64,000 nt of DNA from the NCBI RefSeq assembly GCF_002953195.1, contig NZ_CP026377.1, positions 3,472,001-3,536,000 of the forward strand, read 5' to 3'. This document shows positions 46,736 to 56,760 of this stretch, piece by piece. The notes beneath the pieces were generated by a model. It had not been told where the DNA came from and made no database searches. It saw nothing but the letters and a program-made list of their open reading frames with translations. The stretch's first letter is position 1. The number at the start of each line of letters is the position of its first letter. The translations under genes were made by a program, and so were the position numbers. This DNA is from Mixta gaviniae (GTDB lineage Bacteria; Pseudomonadota; Gammaproteobacteria; Enterobacterales; Enterobacteriaceae).

Positions 46736-46760
46736 ATGCCAGCGCCTGTGTCGCTGGCAT
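46736..46760 (+). terminator. Hairpin between mprA and emrA (attenuator candidate)
   Basis: A 9-bp perfect stem (ATGCCAGCG with CGCTGGCAT) with a 7-base loop lies 56 bases after mprA. Only TTC follows, so it is likely partial or an mRNA stabiliser, and could set emrAB below mprA expression. Confidence 0.5.
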
Positions 46761-46836
46761 TTCAGGCTCGGGTCACTGCGTACAGGGAGCGACGCACCCC
46801 GAAATACGTGTATACGTGGAAAACGTGGAGAGAACC

Positions 46837-48012
46837 ATGAGTGCGAACGCGGAAACGCAAAACCCGCAACAGTCCGCCAATAAGAAGAAAAAACGTAAAG
46901 GCGCGTTAATTTTTCTGGCCGTCCTGTTTGTTCTGATCGGCGTCGCTTATCTGATCTACTGGGCGCTGGTGCTGCGCCATTTTGAAGAGACCGACGACGC
47001 CTACGTGGCGGGCAACCAGGTGCAGATTATGGCTCAGGTCGGTGGCAGCGTGAACAAAGTCTGGTTCGATAACACCGACTTTGTGAAAAAAGGCGATGTG
47101 CTGGTGACGCTGGATAAAACCGACGCCGAGCAGGCGTTTGAGAAAGCGCAAACCGCGCTGGCCACCAGCGTGCGTCAGACGCATCAGCTGATGATCAACG
47201 GCAAGCAGTATCAGGCCTCTATCGCCCTGCAAAAAACCGCGCTGGCGCAGGCCGAGGCGGATTTAAAACGCCGCGAGCCGCTGGGCGCATCTAATTTAAT
47301 CGGCCGCGAAGAGCTGCAGCACGCGCGCGACGCCGTCGCCACGGCGCGGGCGCAGCTTGATGTCGCGGTGCAGCAGTACAACGCCAACCAGGCGATGATC
47401 CTCGACACCTCGCTGGAAAACCAGCCGGCGGTGAAACAGAACGCCGCCGCGCTGCGTGACGCCTGGCTGGCGCTGCAGCGCACCGAGATCCGCAGCCCGA
47501 CCGACGGCTATGTCTCCCGCCGCAGCGTGCAGGTCGGCGCGCAGATCTCTACCGCCACGCCGCTGATGGCGGTGGTGCCGGCGACCGGGGTCTGGGTGGA
47601 CGCCAACTTTAAAGAGACGCAGCTGGCGGGCGTGCGCATCGGCCAGCCGGCGACGGTGGTGAGCGATATCTACGGCGATGATGTGGTTTATCACGGCAAG
47701 GTGGTCGGCCTGGATATGGGCACCGGCAGCGCCTTCTCGCTGCTGCCGGCGCAGAACGCCACCGGTAACTGGATCAAAGTGGTACAGCGCCTGCCGGTGC
47801 GCGTCGAGCTGGATGCGAAAGAAGTGACCGACCATCCGCTGCGCATCGGCCTCTCCACGCTGGTAAAAGTGGATACCAGCAATAAAGAGGGCGCGGTGCT
47901 GGCGTCGCAGGTGCGTCAGTCCCCTGCTTACCAGAGCGACGCGCTGGCGATCGATCTGGCACCGGTCAATACCTTAATCAGCGATATCATTCGTGCTAAT
48001 GCGAGCGAATAA
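46837..48012 (+). CDS. emrA: Multidrug efflux periplasmic adaptor EmrA
   Basis: A 391-residue membrane-fusion protein linking EmrB to TolC. It has a lysine-rich cytoplasmic start, one inner-membrane helix (GALIFLAVLFVLIGVAYLIY), the lipoyl-type beta motif (HFEETDDAYVAGNQVQIMAQ), a helical hairpin (residues ~95-200) and a beta-barrel domain (MAVVPATGVWVDANFKETQL). GGAGA precedes the ATG at 46837, and that start equals the E. coli N-terminus MSANAETQ; the frame start seven codons earlier is rejected. emrB follows by 14 bases. Confidence 0.96.
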   Translation: MSANAETQNPQQSANKKKKRKGALIFLAVLFVLIGVAYLIYWALVLRHFEETDDAYVAGNQVQIMAQVGGSVNKVWFDNTDFVKKGDVLVTLDKTDAEQAFEKAQTALATSVRQTHQLMINGKQYQASIALQKTALAQAEADLKRREPLGASNLIGREELQHARDAVATARAQLDVAVQQYNANQAMILDTSLENQPAVKQNAAALRDAWLALQRTEIRSPTDGYVSRRSVQVGAQISTATPLMAVVPATGVWVDANFKETQLAGVRIGQPATVVSDIYGDDVVYHGKVVGLDMGTGSAFSLLPAQNATGNWIKVVQRLPVRVELDAKEVTDHPLRIGLSTLVKVDTSNKEGAVLASQVRQSPAYQSDALAIDLAPVNTLISDIIRANASE

Positions 48013-48026
48013 CGCGGGAGAGAGTT

Positions 48027-49562
48027 ATGGCACAAAAACCGCTTGAGGGCGCTCAGCTGGTTCTGATGACCATCGCGCTGTCGCTGGCGACCTTTATGCA
48101 GGTGCTGGATTCCACCATCGCCAACGTGGCCATCCCGACTATCGCCGGCAACCTTGGCGCCTCTAACTCTCAGGGCACCTGGGTAATTACCTCGTTCGGC
48201 GTGGCCAACGCGATTTCGATCCCGATCACCGGCTGGCTGGCGAAGCGCATTGGCGAGGTGAAGCTGTTTGTCTGGTCCACCATCGCCTTTGCGATCGCCT
48301 CTTTTCTGTGCGGCGTGGCAAACAGCCTCTCCACCCTGATCCTGTTCCGCGTGATTCAGGGGCTGGTGGCCGGGCCGCTGATCCCGCTTTCGCAGAGCTT
48401 GCTGTTGAGCAATTATCCGCCCGCGAAACGCAGCATCGCCCTGTCGCTCTGGGCGATGACAGTGGTGGTGGCGCCGATCTGCGGCCCGATCCTCGGCGGC
48501 TGGATCAGCGACAACTACCACTGGGGCTGGATCTTCTTTATCAACGTGCCGATTGGCATCGTGGTAACGATCCTGACGCTGCAGACGCTGCGCAACCGGG
48601 AAACCAAAACCGAGATCCGCCCGATCGATACCGTGGGGCTGGTGCTGCTGGTGGTGGGCATTGGCGCGCTGCAGATCATGCTGGATCGCGGGCGCGAGCT
48701 GGACTGGTTCAGCTCGACCGAGATTATCGTGCTGACGGTGGTGGCGGTAGTGGCGCTCTCGGTACTGTTTGTCTGGGAGATGACTGACGACCATCCGGTG
48801 GTGGATTTAACACTGTTTAAGTCGCGCAACTTCACCATCGGCTGCCTGTCGATCAGCCTCGCTTATATGCTCTACTTCGGCTCTATCGTCCTGCTGCCGC
48901 AGCTGCTGCAGGAGGTGTACGGCTATACGGCGACCTGGGCCGGGCTGGCCTCCGCGCCGGTGGGGATTTTCCCGGTGATCCTGTCGCCAATTATCGGCCG
49001 CTTCGCCCATCGCGTCGATATGCGCAAGCTGGTGACGTTCAGTTTTATTATGTATGCCGTCTGTTTTTACTGGCGCGCCTACACCTTCGAGCCGGGCATG
49101 GATTTCGGCGCGTCGGCATGGCCACAGTTCGTGCAGGGGCTGGCGGTGGCCTGCTTCTTTATGCCGCTGACCACCATTACGCTGTCGGGGCTGGCGCCGG
49201 ATCGGCTCGCCGCCGCCTCCAGCCTGTCGAACTTTTTGCGTACGCTGGCCGGTTCGATCGGCACCTCGATCACCACCACGATGTGGACCAACCGCGAGTC
49301 GATGCACCATAGCTATTTTAGCGAGTCGATTACGCCTTACAGCAGTAATGCCCAGGAGAGCTATCGTCAACTGGAGCAGCTGGGTATGAGCCAGCAGCAG
49401 GCGTCGGGCTATATCGCGCAGCAGATCACTAATCAGGGGCTGATTATTTCTGCCAATGAGGTGTTCTGGCTGTCGGCGGGGATCTTCCTGATGCTGGTGG
49501 TGACCATCTGGTTTGCTCGCCCGCCCTTTAGCTCCGGCGGCGGTGGCGGCGGCGCGCACTGA
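48027..49562 (+). CDS. emrB: Multidrug efflux MFS pump EmrB
   Basis: A 511-residue DHA2-family proton antiporter with fourteen helices. Motifs are LDSTIANVAIPTIAGNLGAS near the start, the motif A region WLAKRIGEVKLFVWS, and GPILGGWISDNYHWGWIFFI. It exports hydrophobic acids and uncouplers such as CCCP and nalidixic acid through EmrA and TolC. The extreme C-terminus has an unusual run of glycines (SSGGGGGGAH). A bidirectional terminator closes the operon. Confidence 0.96.
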   Translation: MAQKPLEGAQLVLMTIALSLATFMQVLDSTIANVAIPTIAGNLGASNSQGTWVITSFGVANAISIPITGWLAKRIGEVKLFVWSTIAFAIASFLCGVANSLSTLILFRVIQGLVAGPLIPLSQSLLLSNYPPAKRSIALSLWAMTVVVAPICGPILGGWISDNYHWGWIFFINVPIGIVVTILTLQTLRNRETKTEIRPIDTVGLVLLVVGIGALQIMLDRGRELDWFSSTEIIVLTVVAVVALSVLFVWEMTDDHPVVDLTLFKSRNFTIGCLSISLAYMLYFGSIVLLPQLLQEVYGYTATWAGLASAPVGIFPVILSPIIGRFAHRVDMRKLVTFSFIMYAVCFYWRAYTFEPGMDFGASAWPQFVQGLAVACFFMPLTTITLSGLAPDRLAAASSLSNFLRTLAGSIGTSITTTMWTNRESMHHSYFSESITPYSSNAQESYRQLEQLGMSQQQASGYIAQQITNQGLIISANEVFWLSAGIFLMLVVTIWFARPPFSSGGGGGGAH

Positions 49563-49573
49563 TTCTGAGGCAT

Positions 49574-49604
49574 AAAAAAACGGGCTAACGCCCGTTTTTC
49601 TTTT
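49574..49604. terminator. Bidirectional terminator, emrB/yfiF
   Basis: AAAAACGGGC (49576-49585) pairs with GCCCGTTTTT (49590-49599) around TAAC. A and T runs on both sides allow it to stop rightward emrB and leftward yfiF transcripts. Confidence 0.93.
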
Positions 49605-49616
49605 TGCCGCATCGGC

Positions 49617-50825
49617 TTAGTGGTTCTGGCGCCACCACTCCGCCAGCAGAACGCCGGTCGCAACCGACACGTTCAGGCTCTCCACCTTACCGGTGCCGTC
49701 GATCGAAACGCTCATATCGCCCTGCTTCAGCGCCGACTCGGTCAGGCCATCGCTCTCCTGCCCCAGCACCAGCACCATCTTCGCCGGCAGTTTCGCCTGC
49801 GTCAGCGGCGTGCTGCCTTTATGGCTGGAGGTGGTCACGATGGTATAGCCCGCTTTACGGAAAGCTTCCAGCCCCTTAACGAAGCTTTCGGCGCTCAGCG
49901 CCTGCACATGCTCCGCGCCGCCTTCCGCGGTACGCACTGCCGCACCCGACTCCAGCACCGCCGCGTCATCCACCAGCAGGCCTTTCACGCCAAAGTGCGC
50001 GCTGCTGCGCATGATGCCGCCGATATTGTGCGGGTTGCCGATATTCTCCAGCGCCAGCACACAATCCTGCTCGCGCCCGGTCGCCAGCCATTCGCTGACC
50101 GGCGTGCCCACGCGTTTTTTGATCAGGAAGCAAACGCCGCCGTGATGCTCGGTGCCGGACGCTTTTTCCAGCTCCGCCTCTTCCACTACGTGGTAAGCCT
50201 TGCGATTGGCCGCCAGCCAGCGCAGCGCATCGCGGAAACGCGGCGTCACGCTCTGGACGAACCAGGCACGGACGATGCATTCAGGACGGCTCTGGAACAG
50301 TGCCTGACAGGCGTTCTCGCCATACACGCGCGTCTCTTCCATACGCTGACGACGCAGCTGCTCAGGATCGATATAGCTCTTGCCGCTGATGCCGCCGTGA
50401 TCGGGCTTGGTCTCTTCGCCCGGCGCGCGGGATACGGTGCGCCACGGCGAATCGCCGCGCGGCTGCGCGTCACGATCGCCACGGGAATGATTGTCGCGAT
50501 CGCCGCGGAAATTGTTATCGCGATCGCCGCGGAAAGGATTGTCACGCGCGCCGCGGCCGTTGCGGTCATCACGTCCGCCACGATCGTCGCGACCGTTGCG
50601 GTCATCGCGTCCGCCACGGCTGTCGCGTCCATCGCGACCATCACGTCCGCCGCGCGCGGCGCTGTCAGACTGGCGGGATGGACGACGGTTCCCTTCCTGG
50701 CGGTCAGCGCCGGGCCGGCTGCCTTTGCCCGTCCGGGGATTTTGTCCGCGTTTGTCACCATTATCTTCACCGCGAACATACATCACTTTGACTTTGCCGC
50801 TTTTACCTTTGAATTCGTCGTTCAT
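49617..50825 (-). CDS. yfiF: TrmH-family RNA 2'-O-methyltransferase-like protein YfiF with RG/RD repeat domain
   Basis: A 402-residue SPOUT-fold protein. The C-terminal half has the trefoil-knot SAM site ([49 protein letters not shown]) and a substrate-binding domain before it. The N-terminus begins as in E. coli YfiF ([20 protein letters not shown]). It then carries an expanded low-complexity region, residues ~58-124, of RGG, GRD, DRN and FRGDRDN repeats, so the protein is about 57 longer than the E. coli one (345). Such regions bind RNA. The RNA target is unproven. GGAGG precedes the ATG at 50825. Confidence 0.92.
   Translation of the reverse strand: MNDEFKGKSGKVKVMYVRGEDNGDKRGQNPRTGKGSRPGADRQEGNRRPSRQSDSAARGGRDGRDGRDSRGGRDDRNGRDDRGGRDDRNGRGARDNPFRGDRDNNFRGDRDNHSRGDRDAQPRGDSPWRTVSRAPGEETKPDHGGISGKSYIDPEQLRRQRMEETRVYGENACQALFQSRPECIVRAWFVQSVTPRFRDALRWLAANRKAYHVVEEAELEKASGTEHHGGVCFLIKKRVGTPVSEWLATGREQDCVLALENIGNPHNIGGIMRSSAHFGVKGLLVDDAAVLESGAAVRTAEGGAEHVQALSAESFVKGLEAFRKAGYTIVTTSSHKGSTPLTQAKLPAKMVLVLGQESDGLTESALKQGDMSVSIDGTGKVESLNVSVATGVLLAEWWRQNH
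50454..50654 (-). repeat. Arg-Gly-Asp-rich coding repeat in yfiF
   Basis: Degenerate tandem units encode [19 protein letters not shown] and [12 protein letters not shown] peptides. The DNA repeats CGTGATGACCGC-type words on the coding strand, so length may vary between strains by slippage or recombination. Confidence 0.8.
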
Positions 50826-51027
50826 CTGTTCCTCCACCTGCTGAGCGCGAAAGCGCGAAGATTACCTGAAGCATGGGTTGTATGCCATCAACTTCCGCTA
50901 AAAGTCGCTAACTATTATATTCATTGAGCATTCCATGTTGTCGCTCAATCCGGGCCGATTGATAATTAAGCTTACGCAAAAAATTAGCGGCTCAGTAGGC
51001 TGTTGACGATAAACCCTGAGGTGATAA

Positions 51028-51447
51028 ATGAATACGGTATGTGCATCCTGTCAGGCAACGAACCGCGTTCCGGAAGAGCGCATTGCCGATGGCGCAAAAT
51101 GCGGCCGCTGCGGCAGCGAGCTGTTCGACGGCGAGGTGATTAACGCCACTACCGCCACGCTCGATAAATATCTGCAGGACGATCTGCCGGTGGTGGTCGA
51201 TTTCTGGGCGCCCTGGTGCGGCCCCTGCGTGAACTTCGCGCCAATCTATGAAGATGTTGCCGACGAGCGCAGCGGCAAGGTGCGTTTTCTGAAGGTAAAC
51301 ACCGAGGCGGAGCCGGAACTCAGCGCGCGCTTCCGCATCCGCAGCATCCCAACCATTATGCTGTTTAAACAGGGTCAGCTGATCGATATGCTGAACGGCG
51401 CGATGCCGAAAGCCCCGTTTAATGAGTGGCTGGACGAAGCGCTGTGA
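51028..51447 (+). CDS. trxC: Thioredoxin 2 (zinc-binding)
   Basis: A 139-residue thioredoxin with an N-terminal zinc module: Cys5-x2-Cys8 and Cys25-x2-Cys28. The redox site is Cys64-Gly-Pro-Cys67 (FWAPWCGPC). The cis-proline turn is [11 protein letters not shown]. It reduces ribonucleotide reductase and other oxidised proteins. In E. coli OxyR activates trxC. I see a 7-bp inverted repeat (ATTGAGC/GCTCAAT, 50923-50949) upstream but cannot assign it to OxyR. Confidence 0.96.
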   Translation: MNTVCASCQATNRVPEERIADGAKCGRCGSELFDGEVINATTATLDKYLQDDLPVVVDFWAPWCGPCVNFAPIYEDVADERSGKVRFLKVNTEAEPELSARFRIRSIPTIMLFKQGQLIDMLNGAMPKAPFNEWLDEAL

Positions 51448-51533
51448 TCTTTAGCGGCTGGCGATGCCAGCCGCACTCCATTTTCCGCCCGCTTCCCGCT
51501 ACAATGGCCTTTTAGCCAGTACCTTGCGATCCC

Positions 51534-52235
51534 ATGACCCATAACGCCGTTTTACGCCTGCGCGCCGAGCGCCTGGCGCGCGCCACCCGTCCCTTTTTAG
51601 CGCGCGGCAACCGCGTCCGCCGCTGTCAGGGCTGTCTGCTGCCGCAGAAGCTCTGCCTGTGCGCCGCTATCGCTCCGCAACCAGCGCGCAGCCGCTTTTG
51701 TCTGGTGATGTTCGATACCGAGCCGATGAAGCCAAGCAACACTGGCCGCCTGATCGCCGATATTCTGCCGGAGACGCTGGCCTTTGGCTGGTCGCGTACC
51801 GAGCCCGACCCGGCGCTTCTTGAAGCGGTCGCAAATACGCACTATCAACCGATGGTGGTGTTCCCTGAATCCTATGCCGACCGCGGCCGCCCGGTACTGA
51901 ATCAGCCGCCGATGAGCGGCAAGCCGCCGCTGTTTATCATGCTGGACGGCACCTGGACCGAAGCGCGGAAAATGTTCCGCAAAAGCCCCTGGCTTGACAC
52001 GCTGCCGGTCATGTCTTTGCAGCTGACCACGCCCTCCACCTATACGCTGCGCGAAGCGCACGGTCCCGGCCAGCACTGTACCGCCGAGGTGGCTGCCGAA
52101 CTGCTGCGCCAGGCAGGCGATACGGCAGCAGGCCAGGCGCTCAGCGATCATTTTACGCTGTTCCGCCAGCGCTATCTTGCAGGAAAACCGCATCATCCGG
52201 CTCACCTCACGGCAGAAGAGGCGGAAAGCGTTTAG
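51534..52235 (+). CDS. tapT: tRNA-uridine aminocarboxypropyltransferase TapT (DTW domain)
   Basis: A 233-residue DTW-domain enzyme, formerly YfiP, which forms acp3U at position 47 of tRNAs from S-adenosylmethionine. A zinc cluster is visible (RRCQGCLLPQKLCLCA). The DTW-type motif is LDGTWTEARKMFRKSPWL, and STYTLREAHGPGQHCTAE is the second conserved block. Between trxC and patZ, as in E. coli. The ATG overlaps no neighbour, and patZ starts 33 bases after its stop. Confidence 0.93.
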   Translation: MTHNAVLRLRAERLARATRPFLARGNRVRRCQGCLLPQKLCLCAAIAPQPARSRFCLVMFDTEPMKPSNTGRLIADILPETLAFGWSRTEPDPALLEAVANTHYQPMVVFPESYADRGRPVLNQPPMSGKPPLFIMLDGTWTEARKMFRKSPWLDTLPVMSLQLTTPSTYTLREAHGPGQHCTAEVAAELLRQAGDTAAGQALSDHFTLFRQRYLAGKPHHPAHLTAEEAESV

Positions 52236-52268
52236 ACTCTGAACCACTTAAGGTTGCAGGAGCGGGAA

Positions 52269-54932
52269 ATGAGCCAACGTGGACTGGAAGCGCTGTTAAG
52301 ACCGAAATCCATCGCCGTGATCGGCGCCTCGGTAAAACCGGGGCGCGCCGGCTATCTGATGATGCGCAATCTGCTGGCGGGCGGCTTTAGCGGCCCGGTA
52401 TTGCCTGTCACGCCGAAATATAAGGCGGTCTCCGGCGTGCTGGCCTGGCCGGATATCGCCAGCCTCCCTTTTGCCCCCGAGCTGGCAGTGATCTGCACTA
52501 ACGCCAGCCGCAATCTGGCGCTGTTGCAACAGCTGGGCGAAAAAGGCTGTAAAGCCTGCATCATTCTCTCCGCGCCGGAAAGCCAGCTGGAGGCGTTGAA
52601 AGCGTGCGCCAGCCGCTGGCAAATCCGTCTGCTCGGCCCTAACAGCCTCGGCCTGCTGGCACCATGGCAGGGCCTTAACGCCAGTTTTTCGCCGGTGCCG
52701 ATCCTGAAAGGCAAGCTCGCCTTCGTGTCACAGTCCGCCGCCGTCTCCAATACTATCCTCGACTGGGCGCAGCAGCGTCAGCTGGGTTTCTCCTGGTTTA
52801 TCGCACTGGGCGACAGCCTGGATACCGATATTGACGACCTGCTCGATTTCCTGGCGCGCGACGGCAAAACCAGCGCCATTCTGCTCTATCTGGAACACCT
52901 CAGCGATGCGCGCCGCTTTGTCTCCGCCTCGCGCAGCGCCTCGCGCAATAAACCGATTCTGGTGATCAAAAGCGGCCGCAGCCCGCAGGCGCAGCAGCTG
53001 CTAAAAACCCACGCCGGGCTTGACGCCGCCTGGGATGCCGCCATTCAGCGCGCCGGCCTGCTGCGGGTGCAGGATACCCATGAACTGTTTTCCGCCGTGG
53101 AGACGCTAAGCCATATGCGTCCGCTACGCGGCGAACGGCTGATGATTGTCAGCAACGGCGCCGCGCCCGCCGCGCTGGCGCTTGATGCGCTGCAGGCGCG
53201 CAGCGGTAAGCTGGCCCGCCTGAGCGAAGAGACGCTCGCCGCACTGCAATCGCAGCTGCCGGCGGAAGTCACGCCCGGCAATCCGCTCGATCTAAAGGAT
53301 GATGCCACGCCGGAACGCTACCTGCAGGCGGTCTCCCTGCTGCTCGACAGCCATGAGCTGGACGCGCTGATGATTATCTATGCGCCCAGCGCCGTTGCGC
53401 CGGCGACGGAAACCGCCCAGCGGCTGATCGAGCGCATCAGGCAACATCCGCGCGGCAGAACGCTGTCACTGTTGACCAACTGGTGCGGTGAATACTCCTC
53501 GCAAGAGGCGCGGCGCGCCTTCAGCGATGCGGCGATCCCCACCTACCGCACGCCGGAAGGCACGGTGACCGCGTTTATGCATATGGTGGAGTACCGGCGC
53601 AACCAGAAACAGCTGCGCGAAACGCCCGCCCTGCCCGCGACGCTGAAGCAAGATACCGCACACGCCCATCAGCTGATCCAGCAGGCGCTGAACGAGGGCG
53701 CCACCCGGCTGGATACCCATGAGGTGCAGGCGATTATGCAGGCCTACGGCCTGACGACGCTGCCCACCTGGATCGCCGGCGACAGCGCGGAGGCGGTACA
53801 TATCGCCGGGCAGATTGGCTATCCGGTGGCGCTGAAGCTACGCTCGCCCGATATTCCGCATAAATCGGACGTGCAGGGGGTGATGCTCTATCTGCGCACC
53901 GCCAGCGAAGTGCAGCAGGCGGCGAACGCGATCATCGATCGCGTGAAGCTGGCCTGGCCGCAGGCGCGCATTCACGGGCTGCTGGTGCAGAGCATGGCGA
54001 ACCGCGCCGGCGCGCAGGAGCTGCGGATTGTCGTGGAGCAGGATCCGCTCTTCGGCCCGGTGATCATGCTGGGCGAAGGCGGCGTCGAATGGCAGGCGGA
54101 TCGCCATGCCGCCGTAGCGCTGCCTCCGCTTAATATGACACTGGCACGCTATCTGGTGATTCAGGCGATCAAAAGCGGCAAAATACGCGGCCGCAGCGCT
54201 CTGCGCCCGCTGGATATCGCCGCGCTGAGCCAGGTGCTGGTACAGGTCTCCAACCTGGTGGTGGATTGCCCGGAGATCGAACGGCTCGATATTCATCCCC
54301 TGCTGGCGGCCAGCGACGAGTTTACCCTGCTGGACGTGACGCTAACGCTGGCGGCGTTTAACGGCATTAATGAGTCACGCCTGGCAATCCGCCCCTATCC
54401 GCATACGCTGGAAGAGAGCGTTACCCTTAAGAACGGCGAATCCTGCCTGTTCCGGCCGATTTTGCCGGAGGATGAGCCGTTGCTGCAGCGCTTTATCGCG
54501 CTGGTCACTAAAGAGGATCTCTACTATCGCTACTTTAGCGAGATCAATGAGTTTACCCACGAGGACTTAGCCAATATGACGCAAATCGACTACGATCGAG
54601 AAATGGCTTTCGTGGCGGTACGCGAGCAAGGCGGCGAAACGGAGATTATCGGCGTAACCCGCGCCATCTCCGATGCGGATAATACCGACGCCGAATTCTC
54701 GGTGCTGGTGCGCTCAGATTTGAAAGGCGTCGGGCTGGGCAGACGGTTATTGGAAAAGATGATCGTTTATACGCGTCGTCATGGTCTGCAGCAGCTAAAC
54801 GGTATTACTATGCCCCGTAACCAGGGCATGATTACCCTGGCGAAGAAGCTGGGGTTCAGCGTGGATGTGCAGCTGGAAGAGGGGATTGTCGCCCTGCACC
54901 TGCCTCTGAATCGCGCTGGCGAGCAACATTAA
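52269..54932 (+). CDS. patZ: Protein lysine acetyltransferase PatZ (Pat, YfiQ)
   Basis: An 887-residue enzyme that acetylates acetyl-CoA synthetase and other proteins. The N-terminal part is an inactive NDP-forming acyl-CoA synthetase (LLRPKSIAVIGASVKPGRAG, then succinyl-CoA-synthetase-like and ATP-grasp regions, e.g. SPDIPHKSDVQGV). The C-terminal GNAT domain covers ~730-887 (FRPILPEDEPLLQRFIA, then VRSDLKGVGLGRRLLEKMI as the acetyl-CoA loop). AGGAG six bases before the ATG at 52269 fixes the start. In E. coli transcription depends on CRP. Confidence 0.95.
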   Translation: MSQRGLEALLRPKSIAVIGASVKPGRAGYLMMRNLLAGGFSGPVLPVTPKYKAVSGVLAWPDIASLPFAPELAVICTNASRNLALLQQLGEKGCKACIILSAPESQLEALKACASRWQIRLLGPNSLGLLAPWQGLNASFSPVPILKGKLAFVSQSAAVSNTILDWAQQRQLGFSWFIALGDSLDTDIDDLLDFLARDGKTSAILLYLEHLSDARRFVSASRSASRNKPILVIKSGRSPQAQQLLKTHAGLDAAWDAAIQRAGLLRVQDTHELFSAVETLSHMRPLRGERLMIVSNGAAPAALALDALQARSGKLARLSEETLAALQSQLPAEVTPGNPLDLKDDATPERYLQAVSLLLDSHELDALMIIYAPSAVAPATETAQRLIERIRQHPRGRTLSLLTNWCGEYSSQEARRAFSDAAIPTYRTPEGTVTAFMHMVEYRRNQKQLRETPALPATLKQDTAHAHQLIQQALNEGATRLDTHEVQAIMQAYGLTTLPTWIAGDSAEAVHIAGQIGYPVALKLRSPDIPHKSDVQGVMLYLRTASEVQQAANAIIDRVKLAWPQARIHGLLVQSMANRAGAQELRIVVEQDPLFGPVIMLGEGGVEWQADRHAAVALPPLNMTLARYLVIQAIKSGKIRGRSALRPLDIAALSQVLVQVSNLVVDCPEIERLDIHPLLAASDEFTLLDVTLTLAAFNGINESRLAIRPYPHTLEESVTLKNGESCLFRPILPEDEPLLQRFIALVTKEDLYYRYFSEINEFTHEDLANMTQIDYDREMAFVAVREQGGETEIIGVTRAISDADNTDAEFSVLVRSDLKGVGLGRRLLEKMIVYTRRHGLQQLNGITMPRNQGMITLAKKLGFSVDVQLEEGIVALHLPLNRAGEQH

Positions 54933-55036
54933 CGGTGAAGATCGCTCTTTACGCACGGTTGATGTTAATATTGTCGGTTAGGACCATGATTTCATGGCAG
55001 AAGACCACTCAATGAATAGAGAAGAAGCGCACTGTG

Positions 55037-56392
55037 ATGTTGTCTAAATTTAAGCGCAATAAACACCAACAACACCTTGCACAGCTGCCCAAACTGTCTC
55101 AGTCAGTTGCTGATGTGACCACGCTTTACTCACCATCCGAGTTTCGCGCTACGCTGCTGGAGAAAATTGCCAGCGCGACGCAGCGCATCTGCATCGTGGC
55201 ACTCTATCTGGAAAATGACGACGCCGGGCGCGCCGTGCTGTCCGCACTTTACGCAGCCAAACGCGCGCGGCCGACGCTGGATATCAGCATACTGGTGGAC
55301 TGGCATCGGGCGCAGCGCGGACGTATCGGCGATGCGAAGGGCGTCACCAACGCGGACTGGTATTGCGAGATGGCGAGCCAGCATCCCGACATCGCGATTC
55401 CGGTGTACGGTATCCCGGTGAATACGCGCGAAGCGCTGGGCGTGCTGCATCTGAAAGGCTTTATTATTGACGATACGCTGCTTTACAGCGGCGCCAGCCT
55501 GAACGATGTCTATCTGCATCAGCATGATAAATACCGCTACGATCGCTATCAGCTGATCCGTAACCCGCAGCTGGCCGACACCATGTTTGAATGGATCGAG
55601 CGTAACCTGAAGCAGGCGGACGCGGTGCATCGTCTCGATCAGCATGAGCGTCCGAAAAGCCCGGAGATCAAAAACGAGACCCGTCAGTTCCGTCAGGATC
55701 TGCGCGGTTTCGACTACCACTTTACCGCTAACGCCAATAACGAAGAGCTGGCGGTGACCCCGCTGGTCGGGCTGGGCAAACGCAGCCTGTTGAATAAAAC
55801 CATCTATCATCTGATGCCCTGTACAGAACGCAAACTGACGCTCTGTACCCCTTATTTCAACCTGCCGGCGATTCTGGTGCGCAATATCATCTGGCTGCTG
55901 CGCCGGGGCAAAGAGGTGGAGATCATCGTCGGCGATAAGACGGCCAACGATTTCTATATTCCCGAAGATCAGCCGTTTAAGATTATCGGCGCCCTGCCCT
56001 ATCTGTATGAGATCAACCTGCGGCGCTTTCTTAGCCGGCTGCAGTATTACGTCGGCAACGGGCAGCTAACGGTGCGCCTGTGGAAAGATGGCGACAACAG
56101 CTATCACCTGAAAGGGATGTGGGTCGATGATGAGTGGATGCTGATTACCGGCAATAACCTTAATCCGCGCGCCTGGCGCCTGGATCTGGAAAATGCCGTG
56201 CTGATCCACGATCCGCTGCAGCAGCTGGCGGATCAGCGCGATCGCGAGCTGGCGCTGATCCGCCAGCATACCAGCGTAGTGAAGCACTTCCGCGATCTCG
56301 ACAGTATCGCCGACTATCCGGTGAAAGTACGCAAACTGATCAGGCGCCTGCGCCGTATCCGTATCGATCGTTTAATTAGCCGCATCCTGTAA
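55037..56392 (+). CDS. pssA: CDP-diacylglycerol-serine O-phosphatidyltransferase PssA
   Basis: A 451-residue phosphatidylserine synthase, the entry to phosphatidylethanolamine. It belongs to the phospholipase D superfamily. The two HKD-type motifs are [20 protein letters not shown] and [20 protein letters not shown]. The arginine-rich C-terminus ([20 protein letters not shown]) fits its peripheral binding to membranes and ribosomes. The ATG at 55037 gives exactly the E. coli length; GTG at 55034 precedes it. Confidence 0.97.
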   Translation: MLSKFKRNKHQQHLAQLPKLSQSVADVTTLYSPSEFRATLLEKIASATQRICIVALYLENDDAGRAVLSALYAAKRARPTLDISILVDWHRAQRGRIGDAKGVTNADWYCEMASQHPDIAIPVYGIPVNTREALGVLHLKGFIIDDTLLYSGASLNDVYLHQHDKYRYDRYQLIRNPQLADTMFEWIERNLKQADAVHRLDQHERPKSPEIKNETRQFRQDLRGFDYHFTANANNEELAVTPLVGLGKRSLLNKTIYHLMPCTERKLTLCTPYFNLPAILVRNIIWLLRRGKEVEIIVGDKTANDFYIPEDQPFKIIGALPYLYEINLRRFLSRLQYYVGNGQLTVRLWKDGDNSYHLKGMWVDDEWMLITGNNLNPRAWRLDLENAVLIHDPLQQLADQRDRELALIRQHTSVVKHFRDLDSIADYPVKVRKLIRRLRRIRIDRLISRIL

Positions 56393-56438
56393 GCGCAGGC
56401 GCCAGTGGGCGCCAGGCCTGCAGGGTTCAGGAGCTGTG

Positions 56439-56759
56439 ATGCGAACTCTGCTGCTGTTGCTCTGTTTATGCTGCGCCGGCTGTAGCCACACCGCGCAGGA
56501 TCGCTGGACCGGCAGGGATAAGGCGCAGCACTTTATTGTCTCGGCCGCCCTTTCCGCCGCCGGCAATGAATATGGTCAGCAACAGGGCTGGCGCCCGCGC
56601 CACAGCAACAGTTTCGGTTTGATGTTCGCCTTCAGCCTCGGCGCGGCGAAAGAGCTGTATGACAGCCGCTCCGCAGGAAGCGGCTGGAGCTGGAAGGATT
56701 TAGGATGGGATATCGCCGGCGCGGCGACCGGCTTTGCTCTGTGGAATCTCGGCCAGTAG
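56439..56759 (+). CDS. yfiM: Lipoprotein YfiM
   Basis: A 106-residue lipoprotein with the signal [15 protein letters not shown] (lipidated Cys15). The mature part has [20 protein letters not shown] and [18 protein letters not shown], the YfiM family pattern with two short hydrophobic helices. Function unknown. AGGAG six bases before ATG 56439 sets the start. Its stop lies one base from the kgtP stop on the other strand. Confidence 0.92.
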   Translation: MRTLLLLLCLCCAGCSHTAQDRWTGRDKAQHFIVSAALSAAGNEYGQQQGWRPRHSNSFGLMFAFSLGAAKELYDSRSAGSGWSWKDLGWDIAGAATGFALWNLGQ

Positions 56760-56760
56760 C

